Shown here piece by piece: positions 8,239 through 16,863 of a stretch of DNA of 64,000 bases. Source of the stretch: Paraburkholderia tuberum STM678 (GTDB lineage Bacteria; Pseudomonadota; Gammaproteobacteria; Burkholderiales; Burkholderiaceae); assembly GCF_902833905.1 (NCBI RefSeq), contig NZ_CADFGP010000011.1, positions 124,001-188,000 of the forward strand, read 5' to 3'. The notes under the pieces are model-generated. The model had not been told where the DNA came from. It made no database searches and saw nothing but the letters and a program-made list of their open reading frames with translations. Both the position numbers and the translations under genes were made by a program. Position 1 is the stretch's first letter. Each line of letters starts with the position of its first letter.

Positions 8239-8901
8239 ATGACCGACAGGCCGCAGAAAAAGCGCGCGCATGGCGACCCGCAATCGGAGCCAGCGGATGT
8301 CGAACCCGATCAGCATCCGGCGAAGCTCGACGATTGCCGCCGTTGCGCGCTCTGGCGCAACGCGACTCAGGCCGTGCCCGGCGAAGGGCAGCGGCATGCG
8401 TCGATCGTGCTGGTCGGCGAGCAACCCGGCGACATGGAAGATCTGCAGGGCAAGCCCTTCGTCGGGCCGGCCGGCGCGTTGCTCGACAGCGCGCTCGAAG
8501 AAGCGGGCGTCAAGCGTGACGACGTCTACGTGACGAACGCCGTCAAGCATTTCAAGTGGATCGCGCGCGGCAAGCGTCGCTTGCACAAAACGCCCGCTCA
8601 GCGTGAAGTGGATGCTTGCGGCTACTGGCTGGAGCAGGAACTCGACATGCCGCATGTGCGCGTGGTCGTGGCACTGGGCGCGACCGCGTTGAAAGCGGTT
8701 GTTCACGACTCGCACGCGCGCTTGCAGGACGCGTTCGACAAAACGCTCGAGCGCGGCGAGCAACGCGTGGTCGCGACGTACCATCCGTCGTTTGCGCTGC
8801 GCGCGCCGGACCCTGAAACGCGTCGCGAGGTGTACGAACGCATCGTCGCAGCATTGCGCACCGCACAGAAGCTGGCCCACGGCGGCAAGCGCTCAGGATG
8901 A
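8239..8901 (+). CDS. UdgX-type uracil-DNA glycosylase
   Basis: A 220-residue member of the uracil-DNA glycosylase superfamily. It has the UdgX hallmarks: GEQPGDMED (residues 60-68), GKPFVGPAGALLD, YVTNAVKHFKW, and the special loop GKRRLHKTP with His116. In mycobacterial UdgX the matching histidine (loop KRRIH) bonds covalently to the abasic site after uracil is removed. Cys33, Cys36 and Cys127 are candidate iron-sulfur ligands. Its end overlaps the convergent DUF72 gene by 9 bases. Ile to Leu in the loop is conservative, so covalent capture is likely kept. Confidence 0.9.
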   Translation: MTDRPQKKRAHGDPQSEPADVEPDQHPAKLDDCRRCALWRNATQAVPGEGQRHASIVLVGEQPGDMEDLQGKPFVGPAGALLDSALEEAGVKRDDVYVTNAVKHFKWIARGKRRLHKTPAQREVDACGYWLEQELDMPHVRVVVALGATALKAVVHDSHARLQDAFDKTLERGEQRVVATYHPSFALRAPDPETRREVYERIVAALRTAQKLAHGGKRSG

Positions 8902-9870
8902 CGCCGGCGCGTGCGTCGCTCGTAATCCGAGGCCTTTCATCAATCGTTGTGCGTCGAACGGCGCCCGAGCTTTTACATCGTTGTCGAAGTAGCAGTAGAC
9001 GTCTCGCGCGGCTCGGCGAGGCGGCCGGAGTTGCGGCGCGATCAAGCGCGCGTCGGCAGGCTGGGAGCCGCCGCGCCATGCATCGATTCGCTCGGCCCAT
9101 CGTTGCAGAGCGTCGTCCCCATACGAACCCGAGTATTTGGCTTCGCTGCCGTGCAGGCGAAGATAGACGAAGTCCGCCGTCAGATCTTCGGCGACGGGCC
9201 ACGGTTCGGTGGAATCTGAAACGACGAGCGCGACCCCGTAATGCCGAAGCAAGGTCACGAACGCCGGATCGACAAAGCTCGCGTGGCGCACTTCGACCGC
9301 GTGACGCAACTTCCGCTTGCGATCGATGGCGACATAAGGCGTCTTGACACGCGCATCATGTTGCTTCGCCAGCGCCGATGTGCTCGCGACGTCGGACGGC
9401 AACACGCTCAGAAAGCGCTCCATTGCCTCGGGCTCGAATCGGAACGAGGGCGGAAATTGCCATAGGACCGGACCAAGCTTTTCGTTCAACGCGAGCAGCC
9501 CCTGCGCGAAGAAGTTCGCGATGCCGACACGTGCGCTCGCATCGCGAAACCGCAGCATATGAGTCAGATAGCGCGCGCCTTTGATGCCAAACACGAAGCC
9601 GTCAGGCGTTTGCGCGTACCAACGCTGCCAGCTATCGAGCGATTGAAGGCTGTAATGCGTGCCGTTGATTTCGATCGTGCCGAATAGCGCCGACGCGTAC
9701 TTTAATTCCGCTGCATGTTTGAGATCCTCTGGGTAAAAGCTGCCGCGCCAACCTTGGTAGCGCCAGCCGGAAATGCCGATACGCACATCGCCGGTTTTCT
9801 TCATTCGCGCGTCGGGTCCGGCGGAATGGGGTTCGGAGTCCGGCTCCGACTCGACGGATCGCAGCGTCAT
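8893..9870 (-). CDS. DUF72 domain protein
   Basis: A 325-residue protein of the DUF72 family (TIM-barrel, YecE-like). Typical features are GISGWRYQGWRGSFYPE near residue 35, then FGTIEINGTHYSLQ, FGIKGARYLTHMLRF, GPVLWQFPPSFRF, AVEVRHASF, VVSDSTEPWP, FVYLRLHGSEAKYSG and, near the end, YCYFDNDVKARAPFDAQRL. The biochemical activity of the family is not established. Its ATG overlaps the stop of the upstream DUF2795 gene (ATGA), so the two are coupled, and its 3' end overlaps the convergent udgX by 9 bases. The first ~25 residues are low in complexity; an internal start at MKKTGDVRIG is possible. Confidence 0.9.
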   Translation of the reverse strand: MTLRSVESEPDSEPHSAGPDARMKKTGDVRIGISGWRYQGWRGSFYPEDLKHAAELKYASALFGTIEINGTHYSLQSLDSWQRWYAQTPDGFVFGIKGARYLTHMLRFRDASARVGIANFFAQGLLALNEKLGPVLWQFPPSFRFEPEAMERFLSVLPSDVASTSALAKQHDARVKTPYVAIDRKRKLRHAVEVRHASFVDPAFVTLLRHYGVALVVSDSTEPWPVAEDLTADFVYLRLHGSEAKYSGSYGDDALQRWAERIDAWRGGSQPADARLIAPQLRPPRRAARDVYCYFDNDVKARAPFDAQRLMKGLGLRATHAPASS

Positions 9871-10100
9871 TGAATACGCGCGATTTGCTTCGCCACCGCG
9901 GCCGGGCTGTCGAAATTGTGATCGGGCAGACGGTCGACCAGATCGACGATGTCGGTATTCGCCTGATTTTTGCGCGCCTGCGCGGCCAGCTTTTCGCGTG
10001 TGGTCGGGTAATTCACACCACTGATTGCTTTTTCGACGTCAGCGGGATTCGGCTGACCGGGGTGGCGGTGATCCTGGGAATGGGCGGGGTGCTGTGACAT
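9867..10100 (-). CDS. DUF2795 domain protein
   Basis: A 77-residue soluble protein. After a His/Gln/Pro-rich head it carries the DUF2795 pattern: NPADVEKAISGVNYPTTREKL, then AQARKNQANTDIVDLVDRLP and the closing FDSPAAVAKQIARI. Such domains are small and helical, of unknown function, and common in Burkholderiaceae. A perfect AGGAGG site precedes the ATG, suggesting strong translation. Its stop overlaps the DUF72 start. Confidence 0.85.
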   Translation of the reverse strand: MSQHPAHSQDHRHPGQPNPADVEKAISGVNYPTTREKLAAQARKNQANTDIVDLVDRLPDHNFDSPAAVAKQIARIQ

Positions 10101-10304
10101 GGTTCCTCCTTGAATGAGTACATCACGACTGCGCGCCTACCGGTACCTCCCGCATATCTCGTGCCTCGGCGCGCGGGCTCGAGTTGCGTTTTCCAGCGGC
10201 GCACGTCGTGCGAATGAAAAAGAACCCCGCGATGAGGAACGCGGCTTGCGTGCAGCCGGCAAAATAGCGCCGCTGACACAGGACCTTTCAAGGAGAAGGC
10301 CATC

Positions 10305-11243
10305 ATGAGCACGATGCTCGCATATCGCATTCACCGCTTCGGCGGTCCCGAGGTGTTCAAGGCCGAGAAGATCGAGATCCCCGAGCCTGGCGCCGGCCAG
10401 GTGCTGGTGCGCGTGCGCGCGGCCAGCGCCAATCCGGTGGACCTGAAGACGCGCTCGGGCCAGTACCCGTTGATTCGTGAAGAGAAACTGCCCTATACGC
10501 TCGGGCGCGATTTTTCCGGAGTGGTCGAACGGGTCGGCGAGGGCGTCGGGCAATGGCGCGCGGGCGAGCAGGTGTATGGCTTCGTTGGCCAGGGACAGGG
10601 TGCGTACGCGGAATTCGTCGTCGTGTCCGCGAGCGCGTTAGCGCATGCGCCGGAAAAACTGGATGTGGGGTCCGCGGGCGCCGTGCCGCTCGCCGCGTTG
10701 ACCGCATGGCAGGGCCTGTTCGATCACGGCTGCCTCGAAGCCGGCGGCCGCGTGCTGATCCACGCGGGCGCGGGCGGCGTTGGACATTTCGCCGTGCAGT
10801 TCGCCAAGCAGAAGGGCGCGCAAGTGTACGCTACGGCGTCCGGCGACGGCATCGAGTTCGTGCGCTCGCTCGGTGCGGATCGCGTGATCGACTATCACGC
10901 GCAGCGCTTCGAAGACGTCGCGCGCGACATCGACCTCGTGTTCGATCTGATCGGCGGCGATACGCAGCGCCGCTCGTGGTCGGCCGTCGCGACCGGTGGC
11001 GCGCTGGTCTCGACGCTCAACGAGCCGTCGCAGTCCGAGGCGTCGAGCCATGGCGCACGGGCCACGCGTTATACCGCGCGACCCGACGGCCGGCAATTGA
11101 CGGAGATCGCGTCGTTGCTCGACAAGGGCAGCGTGCGTGTCGTGGTCGCCGAACGGTTTGCGTTCGATGCGACGGCCAAGGCGCTGGAACGGCTCGCGAA
11201 AGGCCACGTGCGCGGCAAGATCGTGGTGGAGCTGGCGTCGTAG
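10305..11243 (+). CDS. NADP-dependent quinone oxidoreductase-like protein
   Basis: A 312-residue zinc-independent medium-chain oxidoreductase of the quinone reductase (QOR) type. The N-terminal half is the GroES-like domain (RVRAASANPVDLKTRSG, LGRDFSGVVERVGEGV); the second half is a Rossmann domain with the nucleotide loop GAGGVGHFAVQFAK and the later VFDLIGGDTQRRSW. Catalytic-zinc ligands are absent. AGGAGAAGG precedes ATG 10305. It stands alone between the divergent DUF2795 gene and the convergent MarR gene, so its substrate cannot be read from context. Confidence 0.88.
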   Translation: MSTMLAYRIHRFGGPEVFKAEKIEIPEPGAGQVLVRVRAASANPVDLKTRSGQYPLIREEKLPYTLGRDFSGVVERVGEGVGQWRAGEQVYGFVGQGQGAYAEFVVVSASALAHAPEKLDVGSAGAVPLAALTAWQGLFDHGCLEAGGRVLIHAGAGGVGHFAVQFAKQKGAQVYATASGDGIEFVRSLGADRVIDYHAQRFEDVARDIDLVFDLIGGDTQRRSWSAVATGGALVSTLNEPSQSEASSHGARATRYTARPDGRQLTEIASLLDKGSVRVVVAERFAFDATAKALERLAKGHVRGKIVVELAS

Positions 11244-11263
11244 TACGGAGAGCGCGCTGTCTG

Positions 11264-11764
11264 CTAGTTCGGATTCGCGTCGTCGCTCGCGCTGCGCAGC
11301 GGCGCGCGGCTCTGATCGTTATTCAGATGCACGAACTTTCTCAACAGTCTCAATAGCTCTCGCGCATCCTCGTCTCCCATCCCGTCGAGCAGGCCGTGAT
11401 TGAGCGCGTTGACGCCGGGGATCAATTCATCGAGCAACTGCTCTCCAGCCGGCGTCAGCAATAGACGACGCTGGCGGCGCGGCAGAACTTCGCGCACGAT
11501 CCAGCCTTTCGCTTCGAGCCGTACCGCGATATCGGCGGTGGTCGACGTGTCGAGGCCGACTCGCTGCGCGAGCGTGACCTGATCGAGTCCGGGCAATTCC
11601 TGCAGCATTCTGAGCACCGCATACTGAACGGGCGTCACCTCGCGTCCGATCAGATCATGAAACATGGACACCGAAATCTGATGCGCGCGTCGGATCAAAT
11701 GGCCGGGCTGGTCGTACAGATCGATGCTGATCGCGGAAGTGCTGGTATCGGTTGAAGTGACCAT
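11264..11764 (-). CDS. MarR-family regulator, probable vanR
   Basis: A 166-residue winged-helix protein of the MarR family. The dimer helices flank the motif VTPVQYAVLRMLQELPGLDQ, the recognition helix lies in LAQRVGLDTSTTADIAVRLE and the wing is VREVLPRRQRRLLLTPAG. It is divergent from vanAB with a 185-base gap that carries an inverted repeat. MarR-type and GntR-type VanR repressors are both known next to vanAB, with vanillate as inducer; that role is inferred here from position. Confidence 0.88.
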   Translation of the reverse strand: MVTSTDTSTSAISIDLYDQPGHLIRRAHQISVSMFHDLIGREVTPVQYAVLRMLQELPGLDQVTLAQRVGLDTSTTADIAVRLEAKGWIVREVLPRRQRRLLLTPAGEQLLDELIPGVNALNHGLLDGMGDEDARELLRLLRKFVHLNNDQSRAPLRSASDDANPN

Positions 11765-11879
11765 ATTAGTTCTGAAGACCTCGCGCCTTTTCGTTGCGAA
11801 TGGAAATGGCGAACCGGCGTTCGTGTTACCTGATTGAAAGTTCGTCTAGGGGAAAACCTTCATTTAATCATTAAAGACG

Positions 11880-11903
11880 CATTGAGTACACTGAATCTCA
11901 ATG
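11880..11903. promoter_or_regulatory. Inverted repeat, candidate MarR operator
   Basis: CATTGAG (11880-11886) and CTCAATG (11897-11903) form a perfect 7-base inverted repeat with a 10-base spacer, 47 bases before the vanA start and between the divergent regulator and vanA. Half-site spacing of 17 bases suits a MarR dimer on one DNA face. The repeat is seen directly; the binding is inferred. Confidence 0.5.
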
Positions 11904-11949
11904 AGTAGGCTGAATGCAATCCATGAATAATCCAGGGAGTGAGACTGAC

Positions 11950-13035
11950 ATGTTTCCCAAGAATGCGTGGTACGTCGCATGTATGCCCGATGAAGTCGCG
12001 GATAAGCCGCTCGGCCGGCAGATCTGCGGCGAGCCGATGGTTTTCTATCGCAACGCGGGAGGTGCCGTGGTGGCGCTCGAAGACTTCTGTCCGCATCGCG
12101 GCGCGCCGCTGTCGCTCGGTTTCGTGCGCGATGGCACGCTCGTGTGCGGCTATCACGGCCTCGAAATGGGCTGTCAGGGCAAGGCGACCGGCATGCCGGG
12201 GCAACGCGTCAACGGCTTTCCATCGATTCGCAGCTATCCAGCGATCGAGCGCTATGGCTTCGTCTGGGTGTGGCCCGGCGATGCGGCGCAGGCCGATGCC
12301 GCCAAGCTGCATCATCTGGAGTGGGCCGAGAGTGCCGAATGGGCGTACGGCGGCGGTCTTTATCACATCCGCTGCGATTACCGGCTAATGATCGACAACC
12401 TGATGGATCTGACGCACGAGACCTATGTGCACGCGAACAGCATCGGGCAAAAGGAAATCGACGAAGCCGCGCCCAAAACCGTGGCCGAAGGCGATACCGT
12501 GCGCACGAGCCGTTTCATGGAAAACGTCGCGGCGCCGCCGTTCTGGAAGATGGCGTTGCGCGGCAATGGTCTCGCCGACGACGTGCCCGTCGACCGTTGG
12601 CAGATCTGCCACTTCACGCCGCCGAGTCACGTGCTGATCGAGGTGGGCGTCGCGCATGCCGGGCAGGGTGGCTATCACGCGCCGGCCGACCAGAAAGCGT
12701 CGTCGATCGTGGTGGATTTCATCACGCCGGAAACGGAAACGTCGATCTGGTATTTCTGGGGCATGGCGCGCAATTTCCGTCCCGACGATGCGGCGCTGAC
12801 CGTGAGCATCCGCGAAGGGCAGGGCAAGATCTTCAGTGAAGATCTGGAGATGCTCGAACGTCAGCAGCAGAACCTGTTGCGCTGGCCCGAGCGCAATCTG
12901 CTGAAGCTCAATATCGATGCGGGCGGCGTGATGTCGCGTCGCGTGATCGATCGGCTCGTCGCGCAGGAACGCGCGGAGACGGGCGCGCCGCAGGCTGAAG
13001 TGACGCGCGTCATTCCCGTGCGGACGGCGACATGA
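11950..13035 (+). CDS. vanA: Vanillate O-demethylase, oxygenase subunit
   Basis: A 361-residue Rieske oxygenase that removes the methyl group of vanillate as formaldehyde, giving protocatechuate. The Rieske cluster ligands are C47-P-H49 and C66-x2-H69 (CPHRG, CGYHG); the mononuclear iron site is in MIDNLMDLTHETYVH with His156 and His161. The ATG at 11950 (MFPKNAWYVA) is chosen because all VanA proteins begin this way and AGGGAG lies just before it; an upstream ATG at 11914 is in frame. It overlaps vanB by 4 bases. The formaldehyde produced ties it to the C1 genes elsewhere in the window. Confidence 0.93.
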   Translation: MFPKNAWYVACMPDEVADKPLGRQICGEPMVFYRNAGGAVVALEDFCPHRGAPLSLGFVRDGTLVCGYHGLEMGCQGKATGMPGQRVNGFPSIRSYPAIERYGFVWVWPGDAAQADAAKLHHLEWAESAEWAYGGGLYHIRCDYRLMIDNLMDLTHETYVHANSIGQKEIDEAAPKTVAEGDTVRTSRFMENVAAPPFWKMALRGNGLADDVPVDRWQICHFTPPSHVLIEVGVAHAGQGGYHAPADQKASSIVVDFITPETETSIWYFWGMARNFRPDDAALTVSIREGQGKIFSEDLEMLERQQQNLLRWPERNLLKLNIDAGGVMSRRVIDRLVAQERAETGAPQAEVTRVIPVRTAT

Positions 13036-13997
13036 ATCATCCCGTGCTGAATGTGGTGGTCGCGCGCCGGCGCGACGAAGCGCTCGGTATCGCGAGCTTC
13101 GAACTCGCGAGCGAAAACGCTCAGGCGTTGCCGGCGTTCGACGCCGGCTCGCACGTCGACGTGCATTTGCCAAACGGGCTCGTGCGTCAGTACTCGTTGT
13201 GCAACGATCCGCGCGAAACGCATCGCTATCTGATCGCGGTGCTACGCGACGAAGGGGGACGCGGCGGATCGAAAGCGGTGCACGATCTGGTCCGCGAAGG
13301 CGATCGCCTGCAGATCAGCGCGCCGCGCAATCATTTCGCGCTCGCTGACGATGCGGCTCATCATCTGCTGCTCGCGGGCGGGATCGGCGTCACGCCGATT
13401 CTTTGCATGGCCGAGCGGCTTGCCGCCACGGGCGCTTCGTTCGACATGCACTACTGCACGCGCTCGAAGGAACGCACGGCGTTCGTCGAGCGTCTCGCAC
13501 AAGCTGGCTTCGCGAAGTCGGTCCAGCTTCATCACGATGACCATCCGGGCGGCTCGACGTTCGATATCGAGCAGACGCTCAGCGATGCGCCGGCCTGCAC
13601 CCACCTGTATGTCTGCGGTCCGCGCGGCTTCATGGACTTCGTGCTCGAGACCGCGCGTGCGAAGGGCTGGCCGGAACACAGGCTGCACTACGAGTTCTTC
13701 GGCGCGGCCGCGAATCAGGCGGCGACGGGCGGCAGCTTCCAGGTGCGCATCGCGAGCAGCGGCGCGACGATCGACGTGCCGCCCGAATGCACGGTCGTGC
13801 AGGCGCTGGCCGCGCATGGCGTCGAAGTGATCACGTCGTGCGAGCAGGGCGTGTGCGGTACCTGTTTGACGCGGGTGCTGTCCGGCGAGCCGGATCATCT
13901 GGATTCGTATCTGACCGATGACGAACGCGCGGCAAACGATCAGTTCCTGCCGTGCTGCTCGCGCGCGAAATCGCCGCTGCTGGTGCTCGATCTGTGA
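13032..13997 (+). CDS. vanB: Vanillate O-demethylase, reductase subunit
   Basis: A 321-residue class IA reductase that passes electrons from NADH to VanA. Domains in order: an FMN-binding barrel (VRQYSLCNDP near residue 56), an NAD domain beginning LLAGGIGVTPILCMAE, and a C-terminal plant-type 2Fe-2S ferredoxin with CEQGVCGTC and a final FLPCCSRAK cysteine. It starts within the vanA stop (ATGA), so the two are coupled, and is followed by a strong terminator hairpin. Confidence 0.93.
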   Translation: MNHPVLNVVVARRRDEALGIASFELASENAQALPAFDAGSHVDVHLPNGLVRQYSLCNDPRETHRYLIAVLRDEGGRGGSKAVHDLVREGDRLQISAPRNHFALADDAAHHLLLAGGIGVTPILCMAERLAATGASFDMHYCTRSKERTAFVERLAQAGFAKSVQLHHDDHPGGSTFDIEQTLSDAPACTHLYVCGPRGFMDFVLETARAKGWPEHRLHYEFFGAAANQAATGGSFQVRIASSGATIDVPPECTVVQALAAHGVEVITSCEQGVCGTCLTRVLSGEPDHLDSYLTDDERAANDQFLPCCSRAKSPLLVLDL

Positions 13998-14003
13998 TTT
14001 TCT

Positions 14004-14036
14004 GCGGTACGACGGGCCTGATGCCCGTCGTACCGC
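14004..14036 (+). terminator. Terminator after vanAB
   Basis: A perfect 14-base-pair stem (14004-14017 with 14023-14036) around the loop CTGAT lies 7 bases after the vanB stop, followed by the T-rich TTATTTATTG. It may also stop transcripts of the convergent decayed acylase gene. Confidence 0.85.
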
Positions 14037-14040
14037 TTAT

Positions 14041-15440
14041 TTATTGCGCTTTTCCCTCGGAATCCGACGAACTTACCGTGCGCACACTCAACGCCGGATC
14101 GTGCGCAATCGCTTCTTCGGAGAACGGAATAATCGCCCAGCGTTGGGCCGCGTAATCGCGCGTCCCGTCGGCATAGTGCGGCGACGCCGGGTCATCCGAT
14201 TCTGACGGTGCGAGCAGCGTGCGCGCGATCACCTGAGCGCCGGCGAACGACACTATCTGCAGATAGGTGTCGCCCATTGGCTTGACGTTCATCGAATAGC
14301 CGCTCGCATCGAAGGGATGCGCGGCACACGCCGAGGTGAAATAGCCGCCCGCGTCGCAACCCCCGAATAGCGCAATGCGCTCGTCGTTGCGTTGCACGTA
14401 GAGCGCCACGCTGCGCGGTGCATCGATCGCGATGCCGGCGCGTTGCAGTGCCGCGAGCGCGTCATGCAGCGCGGCGGCGAGCTGCGGCGGATCGGCGGCG
14501 ATGCCCGCGGGTGTGGTCAACGGCTTCGCGGGATCGAACGGTACCGCGTATAGCTGCGCGGGCCGTATCGTCAGCAGACGTCGCCACAGTTCGTCCCACA
14601 AGGTTGCCCCCACTGCGTCGGCCGCGGCCGTATCGTCCCATGCGGCGAGTACCTTGCACGCCGCGCGCTGCGGGTGGGCGTTCGGGTCGGCCGGCAGGGC
14701 CGCGAGCGTGTCGCTGCCGCACAGACGGTCGAGCACGGGTGACTTGAACAGCAACGCCGACATCGAGCGGCTGTCGAGCGCAGCGTGGCCGAGCGCATCG
14801 GCGCAAACGCCATGCGGATCGCTCTGCAATTGCGCCGCGATCGTATGGCCCAGTCGCGTGCGCAGCGTCTGCGGCGTCGCGGTCGCACCGATGATCTTCG
14901 CATAGCCGGTCATCGGTGCGGCCGGGTTGCTGAGCCAGTAACTGTCGTTGAAATTGCCGACATAGTCGCGCCGCAGCAGCGACGGCATCTGCGCGACCGG
15001 CAACGCATGATGCTGTACCGCGCCGGGCTCGTCGCGCCAGTCGCAGTCGCTGCGCGAACCGTCGAGACGCGCGGATCGTCACGGCCGATCGCGAGCGTGT
15101 TGACCCACGGCACCGCCGCGTTCTTCTTCTGGATGGCGATGAAATCGTCGAGCGAGGCCGCCTGATTCCATGCGCGGAAGTTTTCGAACACGCGGAAGTT
15201 GTCGGTATTGATATCGCGCAGCGCGAACGCCTGCTGCGCATTCCACGCGAGCGCGGGCGACATCGTGCCGAGATTGACCAGCGGTCCGAAGCGCGAACGA
15301 TACAGCGTGCGCGACACGGTATGCAGCGAACCGTCGGCGGCGCGTACCTCGACGTTCACGCGCGTCGGCGTCATCGCTTCGCTGTTGCCGTCGACCTGAT
15401 ACCGGGTTGGCGCGCCAGGCTGGATGCCCCGTTTGGGCAT
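14041..15440 (-). pseudogene. Decayed penicillin-acylase family gene
   Basis: Two pieces of one penicillin-acylase-family (N-terminal nucleophile hydrolase) beta chain lie in different frames. Piece one (15440 to about 15075) holds PTRYQVDGNSEAM and WNAQQAFALRD, ending NTLAIGRDD. Piece two, to 14041, resumes with DGSRSDCDW and RRDYVGNFNDSYWLSNPA. The family normally has roughly 25 residues between these points, so a deletion plus a frame change sits near 15070-15090. The signal peptide, alpha chain and catalytic serine region are also missing: a stop in frame lies 8 codons before 15440. Relatives hydrolyse beta-lactams or acyl-homoserine lactones. It cannot make an active enzyme. Confidence 0.8.
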
Positions 15441-15591
15441 GCTCTGATTTCTTTCGAACTGTCAGTTAGCTATTAATGTCATGTGGCTAGAAAGCAGTGC
15501 TCCCGCATTCCGGTCATCAGTAGTTTACGAACGTTGAATCTGGAGCGAGAAGCTATGCGGCGTGTCGTCGATCGTTGTGCATTTTTGATCA

Positions 15592-16041
15592 ATGAATGTC
15601 TTCAGGAGCAAGGCCTTGCGATCGGTTCCCGCCAGGGTGTTCATCGTAACGACGAGTGTAATTATCGCGCTCGGCGCGGTCCACTATCGTTCCGCGGTCA
15701 GGCAAATGACAGGAGCCACATTTCACGATCAGAAATCAGATGACGGGAAATACATCGCCCGGTATGCATATCTGCCTCGCGACCGGATCGCCTTGAGGCT
15801 GTACCGGGCAACTACGGCAAAATTGCTCGCCGCGAGAGTTTATCGATATCCAGAGCGAATCCGGCTGTTCTGGACAGAGGACTCTCTGATATACGACACA
15901 TCGGCGGAAGGCGACGACGGAGAAATTGAGCTACCGCCGTCATGGTGGGACCGTGCCAAGGCAAAACTGCCTCGAAGAATGTTCTCGGCCCACGAGTGCA
16001 AGAAGCCTTGCCGAAAGCGCTGGGCGCCGTCAATGGCATGA
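15592..16041 (+). CDS. Membrane-anchored protein of unknown function
   Basis: A 149-residue protein with one N-terminal membrane segment (about residues 13-32, ARVFIVTTSVIIALGAVHY) and a periplasmic remainder. The outer part has a conserved-looking stretch, FHDQKSDDGKYIARYAYLP, and ends basic with two cysteines (ECKKPCRKRW). I do not recognise the family. It is convergent with the Tlde1-like effector cluster, and single-pass proteins with small periplasmic domains are common immunity proteins, so it may belong to that locus; this is inference. AT-richer than the vanAB region. Confidence 0.6.
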   Translation: MNVFRSKALRSVPARVFIVTTSVIIALGAVHYRSAVRQMTGATFHDQKSDDGKYIARYAYLPRDRIALRLYRATTAKLLAARVYRYPERIRLFWTEDSLIYDTSAEGDDGEIELPPSWWDRAKAKLPRRMFSAHECKKPCRKRWAPSMA

Positions 16042-16091
16042 CACGGTTTTCAAGGCTGGGCGACCGGACGTGCGAGCGGAGCTAGCCGCGC

Positions 16092-16115
16092 GAAGCCCGC
16101 TGGGCGGCGGGCTTC
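16092..16115. terminator. Hairpin between convergent genes
   Basis: GAAGCCCGC (16092-16100) pairs with GCGGGCTTC (16107-16115) around a 6-base loop. It lies between the end of the membrane-anchored protein gene and the end of the convergent immunity-like gene, where a two-way terminator is expected; the T-run is weak. Confidence 0.55.
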
Positions 16116-16164
16116 AGGCGCAACTTTTGGTGCTGAGATAGCGATTATTTCCACCGTGAGATGG

Positions 16165-16440
16165 CTAGTCGTCAAGCTTTCGCTGACCACGCTTCCTGCT
16201 CCGCCGGAAAACCAGCACAGCTGCGGCGAACCCTAGCGCGATTGCAGCCGACGATATGAGGAAGGCCAGGTCGGATTGTTGATATGCCGTCTTGACCCCA
16301 TACATACGAACCGCCCATTTCCATATCGGGTTCGAAAAGTTCAAGGGCGTATCCGGATGCCAAATCCACCAGACTGCATTAGCAGAGATTGCGAGCACGA
16401 AAGCTATGCCGACAGCTAGACAGAGCAGGATTGTTTTCAT
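16165..16440 (-). CDS. Two-pass membrane protein, immunity-like copy 1
   Basis: A 91-residue protein with an N-terminal membrane segment (residues 3-24), a short periplasmic loop (HPDTPLNFSNPIWKWAVRMYG) and a second segment (about residues 60-79), ending in a basic tail RRSRKRGQRKLDD. It is a duplicate of the gene at 16588-16863; the last third is identical while the first segment and loop vary. It sits after a truncated effector tail, with the same ATGA overlap. Membrane proteins of this shape protect against Tlde1 L,D-transpeptidase effectors (Tldi proteins), which is the role I infer. Confidence 0.75.
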   Translation of the reverse strand: MKTILLCLAVGIAFVLAISANAVWWIWHPDTPLNFSNPIWKWAVRMYGVKTAYQQSDLAFLISSAAIALGFAAAVLVFRRSRKRGQRKLDD

Positions 16441-16542
16441 GCCACCGTCACTACGCCGTACGCTTTAAGTTCAGACCCGGGTACTGATACTTTCGGTGTA
16501 TCGGTGAGTATCGAGCGGATACGCTGCCAATCACTTTGCTGG
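16437..16542 (-). pseudogene. Orphan 3' tail of a Tlde1-like effector
   Basis: About 35 codons matching the C-terminus of the effector at 16860-17333: DWQRIRSILTDTPKVSVPG and SELKAYG are shared, after which the ends differ (VVTVA against EVMVR). The reading frame is intact to its TGA, which overlaps the start of immunity copy 1. The catalytic part is missing. It marks the edge of the duplicated unit or the remains of a second, replaced effector. Confidence 0.8.
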
Positions 16543-16587
16543 TAAAAAATTTCCGCGCCAACAGCGATTATTCCCGTCGTGAGATGG

Positions 16588-16863
16588 CTAGTCGTCAAGC
16601 TTTCGCTGACCACGCTTCCTGCTCCGCCGGAAAACCAGCACAGCTGCGGCGAACCCTAGCACGATTGCGGCCGACGACATGAGGAAGGCCAGGTCGGATT
16701 CTTGATATGCCGTCTTGACCCCATACAGACGAACCGCCAATTTCCATATCGGGTTCGAAAAGTTCAAGGGCGCTTCGGGATTCATCATCCACCACAGCGC
16801 ATTGGCAAAGATTGCGAGCAGTAAGCCGAAACCGACCGCGAGGCAGATTAGGAGCTTTCTCAT
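16588..16863 (-). CDS. Two-pass membrane protein, immunity-like copy 2
   Basis: A 91-residue protein with membrane segments at residues 3-24 and about 60-79, joined by the loop NPEAPLNFSNPIWKLAVRLYG. Its ATG overlaps the stop of the Tlde1-like effector (ATGA), the usual coupling of an effector and its immunity gene. The two-segment layout puts the loop in the periplasm, where the peptidoglycan-acting effector would arrive. The final RRSRKRGQRKLDD is the same as in copy 1. I infer immunity from position; no immunity family could be named with certainty. Confidence 0.78.
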   Translation of the reverse strand: MRKLLICLAVGFGLLLAIFANALWWMMNPEAPLNFSNPIWKLAVRLYGVKTAYQESDLAFLMSSAAIVLGFAAAVLVFRRSRKRGQRKLDD

